A stretch of 64,000 bases of DNA, taken from the NCBI GenBank assembly GCA_016508695.1, contig VNKQ01000004.1:1984001-2048000 (forward strand), in the 5' to 3' direction. The position numbers were made by a program, and so were the translations under genes. The notes beneath the pieces were generated by a model. It saw only the letters and a list, made by a program, of their open reading frames with translations, did not search any database and was not told the origin of the DNA. Source of the DNA: Hyphodiscus hymeniophilus (lineage: Eukaryota; Ascomycota; Leotiomycetes; Helotiales; Hyphodiscaceae). Of this stretch, positions 10,740 to 21,571 are shown piece by piece. Each line of letters opens with the position of its first letter. Positions within the stretch are counted from its first letter, which is position 1.

Positions 10740-12047
10740 ATGACGCAGAAAAGAAAGGTGAGTGAAACCTCAGACCTTTCCATCCCGCTAACATCTCGAC
10801 AGGCAATCATCATCGGAGGAGGTCCCGCGGGGATTTCAACTGCCCTGCGGCTACATCAAACAACAAACTTATCTTGCACTATCTATGAGGTTCGTTGCGA
10901 ACCAACAACACTAGGAGGTGCCATTGGGATTCCATCCAACGGCATGCGGCTACTCCACCGATTAGGTTTACACGAAGAGTTCCTATCTCGTGGCAGTAGT
11001 CACTCCAATATTACCATCCGTTCGCTTCAAGGTAGCATCTTAGGCGAGCACGACATGGTCGGCTCGGCTCGAGAGCAGACCGGATTCGGTTACCTACGAA
11101 TCAAAAGGGTTGACGTGCTATCTGTTTTGATCAATGCAGCACACAAAGCTGAGATTCCTATTCATAATAACAAAAGACTCACTGCCGTCGAAGAGAAGGA
11201 AGACGGAGTGGAAGTCACTTTCTCAGATGGCACGACCGAAACCGCGGATCTCCTGCTTGGATGCGATGGTATCCATTCTTCAGTCCGGCGGCTCTACGTC
11301 GACCCTTCTCAAGCCCCAGAGTATTCAGGCTTTGCGGGCATAGGCTCGCTCATCCCAACCTCAGAACTGTCAGAAACATCGACCAAGATTCGAGGAATGA
11401 ACGCCACATTGACGCAGGAGGGAATGTTCATGGCTATGAGCTGTACAGCTCCAAGCGAGGAGATTTATTGGGGGTTTTCGACGGAAGTTCCATTGCCGGA
11501 GAGGGGCGATACTAGGGATGGGTGGGAAGTTCATCGCAAGGAAGAAGTGGAGAGATTCAAGACAACGTTGCTTGGGTTGCTAACTACTGCGCGAGGGAAA
11601 TGGGGGGCCACAATGAAAGAGCTCGTCGAGAAAGCATCCGTTGTGAACCTTTATCCTATTTACAAACTCCCACTCGGAGGAGCTTGGTTCAAGGGACGGT
11701 GTCTTCTTCTCGGTGATGCTGCGCATGCAATGCAGCCACATGCCGGTCAAGGTATTTCAATGGCGCTTGAGGATACGTTCCTGCTTTCGCGGCTATTAGA
11801 GGATGAGATAAGGTCACTAGACGATGTTTTTGAGAAGTTTGAGAAGATCAGGAGACCGAGAGTGGCTGAGATTGCCAACCTTGCAGCGCGGAATGCGCAA
11901 GTCAGAAAGAGATCTGGACCCTGGGGCTTGTGGTTCAAAGAATTTGGGATCTGGATGTACCTGTGGGTGTCTTGGGCTTTGGGGTGGGATAAGTTCAGGT
12001 CTGAACAGAAGCTGTTGATGTACGACGTTGACAGGGAGGAAATTTGA
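10740..12047 (+). CDS. FAD-dependent monooxygenase (salicylate hydroxylase / aromatic hydroxylase type)
   Basis: Exons 10740-10757 and 10803-12047 give 420 residues; the 45-bp intron (GTGAGT donor, GCTAAC branch, ACAG acceptor) is in phase, so unspliced RNA also stays open. Spliced, the N-terminus is MTQKRKAIIIGGGPAG, placing the dinucleotide-binding GxGxxG at residues 11-16. The second FAD/NAD(P)H motif LLGCDGIHSSVRR and the third, GDAAHAMQPHAGQG, are intact, so it looks functional. The family oxidises aromatic or terpenoid-like substrates with NAD(P)H and O2; fungal members act in salicylate breakdown and in secondary-metabolite tailoring. A hydrophobic Trp-rich segment near the C-terminus (WMYLWVSWALGW) could anchor it to a membrane. 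It is followed on the same strand, 351 bp later, by a Zn2Cys6 regulator. The substrate cannot be read from sequence. Confidence 0.9.
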   Translation: MTQKRKVSETSDLSIPLTSRQAIIIGGGPAGISTALRLHQTTNLSCTIYEVRCEPTTLGGAIGIPSNGMRLLHRLGLHEEFLSRGSSHSNITIRSLQGSILGEHDMVGSAREQTGFGYLRIKRVDVLSVLINAAHKAEIPIHNNKRLTAVEEKEDGVEVTFSDGTTETADLLLGCDGIHSSVRRLYVDPSQAPEYSGFAGIGSLIPTSELSETSTKIRGMNATLTQEGMFMAMSCTAPSEEIYWGFSTEVPLPERGDTRDGWEVHRKEEVERFKTTLLGLLTTARGKWGATMKELVEKASVVNLYPIYKLPLGGAWFKGRCLLLGDAAHAMQPHAGQGISMALEDTFLLSRLLEDEIRSLDDVFEKFEKIRRPRVAEIANLAARNAQVRKRSGPWGLWFKEFGIWMYLWVSWALGWDKFRSEQKLLMYDVDREEI

Positions 12048-12398
12048 ATACTTTGGGAGTTCGGAATGGCGAATGAGTTTTAAGTTATTTGCATTCTCTT
12101 TCTCACACAATAACTTGTGTATAGCATCATCCCATGCGCTGGAACGTCACTTTTAATATGGGCGGGCTCTTCGAAGTTATCCCGCCGTCCACGCTCACGC
12201 ATCCACCGCCGTGCCCCCTATTTTTAGCTTGTCCGGACTAGAATTTAGCGACCGGCCGAACTACACCATTTACGACAAGTAAGTCCGAAGGCTCCGCGGG
12301 GCATTATGCTTCTCTCATCTGACGCTTTCCTCTTCAAAATCAACCAATATTTTGTATGGCAAAATATGAAGCGAAATAATAAGGGAGTCCCTGTATCA
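12048..12398. other. Promoter/leader of the Zn2Cys6 regulator
   Basis: Between the monooxygenase stop and the regulator start. No separate gene is seen. Two further in-frame ATG codons at 12306 (via the upstream open frame) and 12366 could extend the regulator by 31 or 11 residues. Confidence 0.4.
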
Positions 12399-14704
12399 AT
12401 GGTCAGTCGATGGACTCGACCAGCTCTATCATGTCGCCCTTGTCGAGAGAAGAAACGGCGGTGCGATCGCAACCAGCCTTGCTCGAATTGTACGCTCAGA
12501 AATGTACCTTGCCATTATGCATCCCAAGGCCAGTTTGACGAAGCACTGGAACGCCATGAAGTACCACAAGTAACTTCTTCCATTGCTGCTCCTAGTCAAG
12601 CACCTGCGGACCGGTCTCATATTGCAGCAAATCTGCGGCCGGGAACAGCGTCCATGTAGGGATTTCCCCGAGCAATCCTTTGAGCAGTGACACTTGCTAA
12701 TATGCCATATAGACAAACGGAGGATGTATTATGTCGACTGCGAAGGTTAGAAGAAGCTGTCTTCGATAAACAAGAGCATATGCTCCCATCTTTGTTACCA
12801 GCGTGGGCCGACCAAAAAAGAAGTTTGTCCCAAAGTATGTCACTCAGTGAGCTGTTTCGAATACTTGGAACACTGATCCACACTCATTGTAGAATTCACC
12901 CCATTCCGCTCCCATATCTTATCCACTTCGTTGAACGAGCCTTCGCTTGAATTGATATATGTAGCCAGACAGCTCCCTCCGATTGAGCAAGCGAGGGAAT
13001 TGTTCCATCATTTTGCTCTGACTTCACAATTGACTTTCGGGGTTCTCCATATCCCCTCTACCCGATCTTTGATGGAGCAGACATACGAAAGTATGCTCGA
13101 GGGCGGAGAACCTGACGCTTCCAATTTGCTATTATTTTTCACAATTTTCGCTGGAGCTGCATTTGTATGGACACCCGAACTTTCGCAGAAACTCCCGTCC
13201 TCGCTGGCAGAGTCTGGGGCAGCTTCATTAATATACACCCGCCTGGCTTTGTTCATAGTAGAAAACACTCATCAGCTTTCGACTCCGTCGGTAACCGCTC
13301 TGGCAGCTATGTGTAATCTGGCCCATCTGCTGATCAACTCCAACGATTTTATAGTCAAAGTCCACATGCTTCGGATCCGTTGCCTTGTGATGGCTCGGGA
13401 GATGGGTATCCATCGACTAGACACCACTAAGGGCCGTAACGCGCGAGAGCTCGAGAAATGTAATATGATTGAAATACAAGTTCAAAGGCGTATTTGGTGG
13501 AGCATGGTTGCATCTGATTGGTATGTATCAGTTGCCTTTATTTTGAATACGTACACGACCTACTGACGACCACAGGCTGGCAGCATTCTCAGGAGGTCCC
13601 CATGAAGGGGCATACGCTATCCATCCAAAACACATGAATGTTTGTTATCCTAGCAACGTCGACGACGAACTCATAATGCCGACAGGCGTTGAACATAACT
13701 TTCCTCTATCGACTCCCACGACTACAATGTCGGCCTTTATTCAACGACTCAAGCTTGCTGAATTATGCCGTGAAGTGGTTGACGCTATGCCATCTATGCT
13801 GCTTGATATCCAGGAGCCAGACTACGCGGTGATCCTAGCGCTCGACAAGAAATTCCATGATTATATTGAGCAACTTCCAGTCTTCTTCCGACTTGATGAG
13901 ACTAGTGTCCGGCAAAGCCAGAAAGTATGTAGAGAACGGCCCAGTCTCGCCTTACAAAGAGTCGGCATCCACTTCAGCTGCTATACACGTCTATGCCGAC
14001 TTCATAGACCATATCATCTCGAAGGCTCGAGGAACTCGAAATATGCTTATTCTCACACCATGTGCATCCGCTCGGCGCAGACAGTATTGGAATTGCGGCG
14101 TCGAATGGATACCCTTTGCGCAGGGAGCCCGTTCTTACCAGCGCGCAGCTGGATTGTCATGGAGCATGTCTTTCTTGCGGCGTTGATTCTAGCTACGGAT
14201 GTGAGGTTCAATCCGAGCGCACCGGATGCCGAAGCTCGCAGAGCTAAGGTGCTTGCTGCTTATCAAACCCTTGAGCGATCGAAGGAGGACTCAAGGCCCC
14301 TCATGAATGGGCTCCAAACAAACATGCAGACGCTTCTGGCAACGCTTCAGAAGAAGCGGTCCGACATGCCAGGATCACAATTTAAACGTCCAAACGTAAC
14401 AAGGGACGAGACATTTGTTGGCCCTCCAGATACGAATTTAACCGGCCGGGCTTCTGGAGAACCTGGCGGCTTCGTTGTCAACAGTGCCGAGAGATTAGCG
14501 AGCATGCAAGCTCCCCTTGCTGAGGAACAGCCCTCGGTAGAGCACTGGATAGAGAGTGATGGTTTTCTGAACAATACGAGTGTAGTAGAAGAACACTGGG
14601 ACCAGCTTTGGTCGGAGTTCTTAGACGTCACACCACAACTGACTGGTCCTCAGTGGAGTTCATTGTTGGATGACATGGATTTTAGTCTTCAATCAGAGCT
14701 CTAG
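12399..14704 (+). CDS. Zn(II)2Cys6 fungal transcription factor
   Basis: Exons 12399-12655, 12713-12834, 12893-13520 and 13576-14704 give 711 residues. The binuclear zinc cluster is complete (C12, C15, C22, C28, C31, C38 in the pattern C-x2-C-x6-C-x5-C-x2-C-x6-C) and is followed by a short coiled segment (DVLCRLRRLEEAVFDKQ) that usually mediates dimerisation. The middle region is the fungal-specific regulatory domain; its signature RRIWWSMVASDW crosses the third intron, which joins TG to G to give the Trp. An acidic, Trp-rich C-terminus (EEHWDQLWSEFLD) is a plausible activation region. Introns are 57, 58 and 55 bp. Start choice is uncertain: 12366 and 12306 are in frame. Its position directly behind a monooxygenase suggests, without proof, that it controls that gene. 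It acts in the nucleus. Confidence 0.88.
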
Positions 14705-15108
14705 CATGGCCACGGAGAGGGCTGCTGAGCCCTTGCATTCCATCATATCGATTCGATCAGAGCTCAATGCCTCTGATCTTTGAAAATCAAATACCAACCA
14801 TTTGAGAACGCAAGATTGCGGATTTTTTTGACACGAAGCAGCAAGTATGAGCATCAATAACAAGAGATACTGGCATATGGCAAGCTTGCTTTGTTTAGAT
14901 GTCGTGTAGACATTGAAATCCAAGAAATGTTTGGAAAAAACTGACTGCAATGCACTTCCTGATTGATCATGGTTGTTTCCGAATTCCCAGCAGGCCGTCG
15001 AAACCGCAGATCGGCCTAAAGGCTTCTTCCAACCAATGAATGCTGCGAAGGTATAACCTCCTTCTTTTGGACCAACCAAGCTAATGCTTCCCAGATCAAC
15101 AAAGCCGC
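14705..15108. other. Convergent intergenic region
   Basis: Between the regulator and protein B, which converge. No motif-bearing open frame is seen. Confidence 0.5.
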
Positions 15109-15461
15109 TCAAAGCACTCCCAGCACAGAAACACCAACGCCAGGGTCTCTGTGCGTCCCAGCGATAGGTTGAAGCTCAATATCGTATGGCAAAGCTAGAA
15201 GCTCTTAGCAATTGTCAGTTCAGATTTGTAAAAGCACTTACTATCGTCCCGGGGCCCACGACCTTCAACTCTTGTAGTGCTTCTCCACATTGCCCACGCA
15301 AAGACAAGACCGAGAATCCCAAGGATCGAGGCGAGGATTCCAAATATTACGTTGATCGTGTTGTCTGTTGTAAGGTTCCGGGAACTGAGTAGTGCGGAGA
15401 CGATTGGCTTTGGAGCCATTGGTAGTAGAGTCGGTGGGCAAGGCTCGGCAGTTGAAGACAA
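15109..15461 (-). CDS. Small single-pass membrane protein B (paralogue of protein A)
   Basis: Exons 15461-15242 and 15194-15109 give 101 residues; an alternative start at 15419 (MAPKPIVSAL) would shorten it by 14 and resembles the MAPL start of protein A. The core LTTDNTINVIFGI runs into one hydrophobic helix ending FAWAMWRSTT, then GRGPRDD and, across a 47-bp GTAAGT intron, TLPYDIELQPIAG. The intron interrupts the codon series at exactly the same place as in protein A, so the two are duplicates. Termini differ: B ends in a hydrophobic VGVSVLGVL, A in ELSLELQPS. A TATATAG element lies about 135 bp upstream near 15596. No known function; single-pass topology is inferred from hydrophobicity. 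Residues after the helix suggest a charged cytosolic tail. Confidence 0.72.
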
Positions 15462-16399
15462 GGCTGAGCATGAACGATGTCAACGACGCAAATTGAAGCG
15501 GAACAAACGAATGACAAAGTGCCTAGCCAGGAGCAAAGGAAAAAGTGTTGGTAATATAATCCATTCGATCAACTCCCAGCTGGCTACCATCAGAATATAT
15601 AGATTTTACGACTCAGACCGGGCTTCTTCAATGGAAGAGGAACACATCACGTGGACTTTCTAACTACGTTTAGAAAAAAGCCGAAGAGCTGCTCGAAGGT
15701 AAGAGGCGGCGGCTGTGTATGTTATCATCATGCACAGTGCCAACTGTACGCCACTGTCGAAGCTAGCAGTACTGTATGCCACTGTGGGAGCTAAGTACTT
15801 CGTCCCAGTCCAAGAACGGCGTGTTTTTGAGGAACACCAATGAGCTTTGGGAATTGCAGGGGTTTCAGACACGAATCTACCTCGTTCCGAGTGCGCTCAT
15901 TGGACATTGCGAAATACCCATCGTGCATATCCCGATGCAGCGCGTAGAATCGGACGGTCGAAAGTCATCTTCCTCTCTTTGTTTCATGCACTTCGGAGGA
16001 AACTTGAACGCACGGGACAACTCATCATCAAGGCGAGTGGGGAGTCGATGTGCCACAATTATCGCTACAGAACCAATGGGCAGATTATTCACAAGGGCGC
16101 CTGTCCTGAGCCTGACGGAAAGTGTACTCTAATCCAAGTGAGAAGGAAAAGGAAAGGGATTTGTTGCCGGACATTCAGGCTTCGTACGCGAGTAGGGCAG
16201 CTTGCCAATAATCCGAATTCCCACGCCTTGCCATTGTTACTACCGATCAGCTTGATGGGAGAGGCTGGGCTGCGATAAAACGATCTCGAATTTGGGCCAA
16301 TAGATCTCTAGGTAGTACATCGCTATTCTCGGATCGAGCGATCCAAGTTGATCTCAAACCACTCGGATTGAAACGTTTTCCAGCTCCCCCATCTTCCTG
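15462..16399. other. Intergenic region without supported gene
   Basis: Holds the promoter of protein B on the left. An open frame at 15847-16278 on the plus strand codes a basic peptide with a few cysteines (CHNYRYR, GACPEPDGKC) but no ordinary codon pattern, splice sites or family resemblance, so I do not call it. Confidence 0.4.
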
Positions 16400-19300
16400 T
16401 CACAAATAGCCCAAGCCCCCCATCAAAGCAACCAGATCCTCCCTAACTTCATCAACGCCAACTCCAACTCTAGACGCAACCTCGGCCCGCCTCTGGCTCC
16501 CCAACTCCATCCACCTCAGTAGCATGCCCCCGTCCACGATCGTCCTCCCGCCCACGGATCCCTCCACAATGTCTCTGCTACCCACCCTATATGCTCTGGG
16601 GTTCAATCCACAAGCATGGTAGAGCGTATTTGTGAGATGATTAGCCAGTGTGCTGAGTCGACGGTATTGGGCTTCCGAGAGAGGAGAAAGGAGGGAAATG
16701 GCGCCTGTCTGTGAGGTTATGAGGATTTCGTGCTCGGGAATCGTAGCGTCGGCTGCTGCGTCCATAGCTTCTTCTGTGTCTGGTAGGAGTACGGTAGATG
16801 TCGTCCGTGGAAGCAATGTCATGGTTGTGGGAAGGTGGCCGCCGAGGGAGAAAGAGGTGCGGTGCAAGAGGAAGGTTCCGCCTCTGGTCTTGGGATCTAA
16901 TCGCGAACACATTAGTCTTGACTCTCCACATCAAACGAAGAAGATCAGGTAATACTTACGTTCAGGATCATATTGGAAGATATGTAAGTTGCAATCCGCA
17001 TCCGCAACAACAATATACAGATCTTTCCCATCAGGCAGTAGATCAGCGGCTACGACTTCCATATTCGTAGTTGATTTGCCGAATAGCATCATCTTATAGG
17101 GTTCCTCCGCATACCCGGTTAGCCAGACACCTTTCACTGCATCAGCCATGATGCAGAGGCCAGTACCGCGGAGTTCTTTGACGGAGGTTACGTAGCAGTT
17201 CATATCCATGAAGGCTACAGGTAGTAAGGTACCATCTTCCTTCAGACCTCGAACCATACACTTCTGCCCTTGTGCAACGAGCATGAAACCTTGGCTTCCG
17301 ACCTCTGAGACTCCCGTAATAGCTCCTCGAGGAATTTCTTCTTTGGCAATGAGCTTCAACTTCTTGTTTGTCTCTGGTCGGTCGGGTTCGGGTACTACGG
17401 TCACGATATCGTAGACGTATAAGCGGCCTTTGATGGCTAGGTCTTCGCCTTTGGATAGTGCAGTCCCAACTGTGATGAGCTGTCTTCGCTCATTGGTGGT
17501 TTCAGATACTTCGAGATTGAGTGTTTTGATACACATGATCATTTCGCAGGGATCTAATTCGACTGTGTCGATGATCGACCAGTTAACTGGGCTGAGGAGC
17601 TTGAGATAACTTTGCTCGATTGTAGGCTTGAAGCCTATATCTTCTTTCTGCCAGTCTCGTCGATGCTCGTCGTCTTTCGGCAGCTCAAAGTCGGCTTGGG
17701 AGCTGCTTCCAACAACATAAGATTCCATTGGTGGGTGGTAAGTTACTGCATGAATAGCCTGCTGTAACGGAACCTTCTGTAATTGCAAACCAAGTTCGAA
17801 GCAGACATCCTGGGGTAGTTGCGAGACTCTAGCAATGCCTTCATTGTCAACGTAGATGAAGCCTCGGTCGCATCCTTCTGTGTGGAAGCTGCTCATACCT
17901 CTAATGCCTACCCCTTGTAAGCTGATGACTTTGGGGGTGCTTTTAGAGGTCTTGATAATGAAGCTTGGAGATCCGCCGGGAAGGAAGACTGAACTGTAGC
18001 CTCCCAGGTTCGAGATGGCTCGCATGGGTTTATCTCTGATATCTTGCGAGGCTCCTTCGTTCTCCTCAGCGGAAACGTCTGGGTTCTCAGACAGATGAGG
18101 GTTGTGCATCTTCAGGAAGTGCAAGACAGATGACAGGGGATTCTGTCCCGTTTGCAAGCCCGTACGAAAAGGTTCATATATGGTGAGATCGTCGTTTGAC
18201 GGACGTAGCTATGAAAAGTCAGCATTGGCTAATAAATTTTAAAGAGGCTTCGAACAATGAGGTAAGGCGACTTGGAAACGGAGTCACCAAGATCAGCAAC
18301 CAGTATCTCTGTGAGTGTTTCTCGAGCCGCTGATCTTCTGGCAGCATAGTCTGCCGAAAGAACCGGTGGCACGAAACACAGACCCTCTGCCACATAAACG
18401 GCTTTCGAAAGATCAGGAAGAGCATAGATCTACGCTGATTAGCCTTGTCCACTGGACCGTCCTCGACCAAACTAACATGCAATGCTCCTCCAGCGCTCAA
18501 CAAGAACATGACAACATTCTCGCCATCTTTTAGACCTTTGTCAGACACTTCACGTGCAAATATGCTCTTTGAATCAGTATAAAGGCAACCAGTCAGCCAC
18601 TTCGTAGCTAGCAGAGTATCATCTTCTCGTTCGATTTCTTCCAGTTCGTTGTTATCATCGCATTGAGCAACGAATATGCTCGAGTCATCCCTGAGGAGTA
18701 ATAAGAAGGGGTCTGCAAAGCTTGCGCTGACAATCTTTGGTTCTGCCCCGGTATCGTCGTCGTACATGGGCAAAATCTGAGCCAACCCGAGATCTACTAC
18801 TGTATTAGTAACGTCCTTTAAACAAGCTCGGGCACAGATACACGTCGCATGGCATATGGTAGGATATAGAACTTGGGTAAATTGCTTTCATTGATGCTAT
18901 AGGACATAATATGTACCCAGATAGCCCCAAAAGCAAATCTAGTGCCCATGAAACGTTGGTGACTGGGCTTTCCCCCCTCGTTATCGAAATCTCCCTGGGG
19001 TACAAAGTAAAAGGATAAAGGCAGAAAATTAGACTCACCTCCATCGTAACTTCTGACCTCAGACTTTAGTACCTGGACGACACGATTACCGTTACCAAGT
19101 GTTCCGGCTTCAATTGTGGAACCAGCAGCGGGTTCAAATTCGGTTCCGGTAAGGGCTTCAAATCCAGCTGATGTCAGTGCATAGACGTCAGACTCTTCCG
19201 CAGCGTCTGTCTGAGCTTTTGACACAATCATTAATTTGTCGTACTGTGCCTCTACTTCAAGGTTGCCGCTGATTGAGTTATTCCCATCCTTGGTTTGCAA

Positions 19301-21103
19301 GGCTTTTGGACTTGGCCGCTTTGCGCTCATAGTCCAGATCCCTTGCGCTTCTGGAAACTCAAACCGTCCTATAACCTTGGGCTGAATATTCCTGTGAATG
19401 ATAGCCAAAGCTCCTGCATTGTCTCTACCGGCGATACCCACTAACTCCAAATCACTTGTAACTCCCTCAGCGTTCGCTTTCTCTTCACTGGTCTGGTAAA
19501 AAGCCGAATTTCCAAAGGTCATGTCAGTCATGGGAGCAATATTGACAAGAGAATCATGAATTTGAAAATTGTAGTCTCCTGCTTTCGTATTTGCGGAGCT
19601 TGATGTGCCGTTTGTTGAGATTTTCTTTGTTTCTGGGCCGTCGCCATACAAGTCATCGTCATCTTCATCATCTTCGTCCTCGAAATCTTCATCTTCCATG
19701 CCGTCTGCTATGTCAATCTTAGGTTTTCGACGTGAAAGCTGTCCCAATTTTCGACTCCACCCAAGAACGATGGAATCAGAATTCTCGCTCCCGACAAAGA
19801 AAGCATTTGGTCCAATGAGGCTTAGAGATGAAGGACCGCTCCGGATGGCATGGCCTCCTGACTCTCGCGAAACTCGTCGTACGCTTAGGCCAGATACCGA
19901 TCTTCCATCTAGTCGAAAGCTCAGTATTGCAAGGGCCCCGGAGTGTAAAATAATCAGCATATCCCCATTTTCGATTGATAGTTGCCCAATTGTACACCCC
20001 TCTAGCCGCATTTCCAAATCAGATTGATCCGCGAGCCCGAACGATGTACATTGCTTCGCGAACGTGTTTACTCCGACTCCGTTTGCTCTGCCAGATTGGT
20101 CGATGTGGATGAGCTCATTACCCCCGACAAGAAGGGCTCCACCAACGGGAGTCGGTAATGGGATAATCTTAGACAGATCGTAGGGTAGGTTGCCGACAGA
20201 AAGAATGGTTGTCGACTCCTTTTGGTCGATGTCCAGAGTGAACACTAGATATGACAGATAATCTTTCCTCTCATGCAAGAGGGAAGACGAGGGAGATATC
20301 GTAGACGAAAGAATCCCGAAAGTCGGTTCCCGGTACTCGTAAAGAAAGGCAAGGTGGATTGGATAGATCAGGCTAGGGTCGAGAAGTGGTAGTCTTAGAA
20401 CGAAGGAGGATCCGTATGGCGTCTCAGTTTTGTCACCATCACCATTCGTAACCTGATTGGCTGACGGTCGCGGGCCATCGAGTTCTTCATCCCAATCGTC
20501 GATCATGTTAACATCATCATCCCCTTGCTTGAAAGGTAGAATTGCGATACTTCGCGCGCCAAACTTCAGAGCTGCACATTTGTTGCGTGGGTCAACGGTA
20601 AGGTAGTTGACACAATCGCTGAGATTTGGCGTCCATGGACTGCCTTGAAGGTCATCCTGCTCGTAGTAGTGAATCGAAATCGTTGTCAAGCCTGGTCGCT
20701 CCGGATCCCACTCAACTAAACTAAGCTTTGCATCCTTGAAAGAAACCAAGAGCGCCTCCCCTCCCGACCTCGAATCTCTTGTCTTGACTCGCACCAAAGA
20801 TGTGATGGTTCCAGATAAGGTGTATTCCGCTACAAGTACAAGTTTCGTCCTGCTTGTAAGGCCCACACGGCCATCCAGCCCCTCCTCATTGCTGGTCTTC
20901 CCATCCACGGCATTGCTTGGTACCGCTGAAGTGTAGGTGGTCCTGGAGGATGGTTCGACCTCAGTGGAAACAGTTGTGGTGGTGAAGATCTGGAGGAGCG
21001 AGGTTTTCGCGACCACGAGATTGTTGCTGTCTGCTGAGGTGAAGGGTAAGCTTAAGGAGTGTGTGACAGCTGTTGGAGGTGTCAGCTCCGTGTAGCACTG
21101 CAT
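16400..21103 (-). CDS. CFT1: mRNA cleavage and polyadenylation factor Cft1 (CPSF160)
   Basis: Five exons on the minus strand (21103-19039, 18793-18477, 18429-18256, 18208-16960, 16896-16400) give 1433 residues, the usual length. The opening MQCYTELTPPTAVTHSLSLPF is the conserved fungal Cft1 start. Cft1 is the large beta-propeller scaffold of the cleavage and polyadenylation factor; it helps recognise the poly(A) signal in the nucleus. The N-terminal MMS1-type propeller region and the C-terminal CPSF_A region (DGKDLYIVVADADCNLHIFQ) are both present; an acidic low-complexity loop (EDEDFEDEDDEDDDD) lies around residue 490. Splice joins were checked against conserved text, for example SPYLI-LRPSNDDLTIYEP. 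Intron 1 is 245 bp; the others are 47-63 bp. Exon 3 ends with a non-consensus GTTCGA donor. It is divergent from the LMBD1-type gene. Confidence 0.95.
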
Positions 21104-21571
21104 TATGAGTATCGAATGTGAGCGGATGTCATCTCGACGTGGGATGGCGCGAAATTCTTTGTGTTGAAATTAGAGAAGGAGATGGAGATGGAGATGGCTC
21201 TAAAAGACTAGCCCAGTCGCGGTTGCCCGTGATCTGCCTATTCTGCGTACTGTATGGGGGGTACTGGAAGCACAAAGCTGGGTTGTTTTAGCGGGTTTGT
21301 AGCTTCGAGCTTCAGCTCGCAGGAGCTACGTCAGAGTTCTCGAGACGGCCAGACCACTGATTCAAGGCAGCATCTCACACGACACTCCCTCTTATCGCAG
21401 AGTATATCTACGGCAGAGTCTGTCAAGATACAATCGACGTCGAGGTGGGTATGTCTACATCTGCATTGCTATCCCACCAAAGCACGAACTCTTGCTAATA
21501 GAAAGACGCGCACAGTCAACACATCGCCACTCATCCGTCTCCACGAGGGGATCACCAGGAACCACGACACT
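21104..21571. promoter_or_regulatory. Divergent promoter CFT1 / LMBD1, with probable 5'-UTR intron
   Basis: 468 bp between the two start codons. A likely intron in the leader of the rightward gene runs from 21445 (GTGGGT) to 21501 (TTGCTAATAG), 57 bp, with a near-perfect branch site close to the acceptor. No coding exon is needed upstream of it. Confidence 0.45.

Noticed and set aside
15847..16278. 143-codon plus-strand open frame with several Cys
   Set aside because: No signal peptide, no family resemblance, low-complexity basic composition and no promoter or splice signals.
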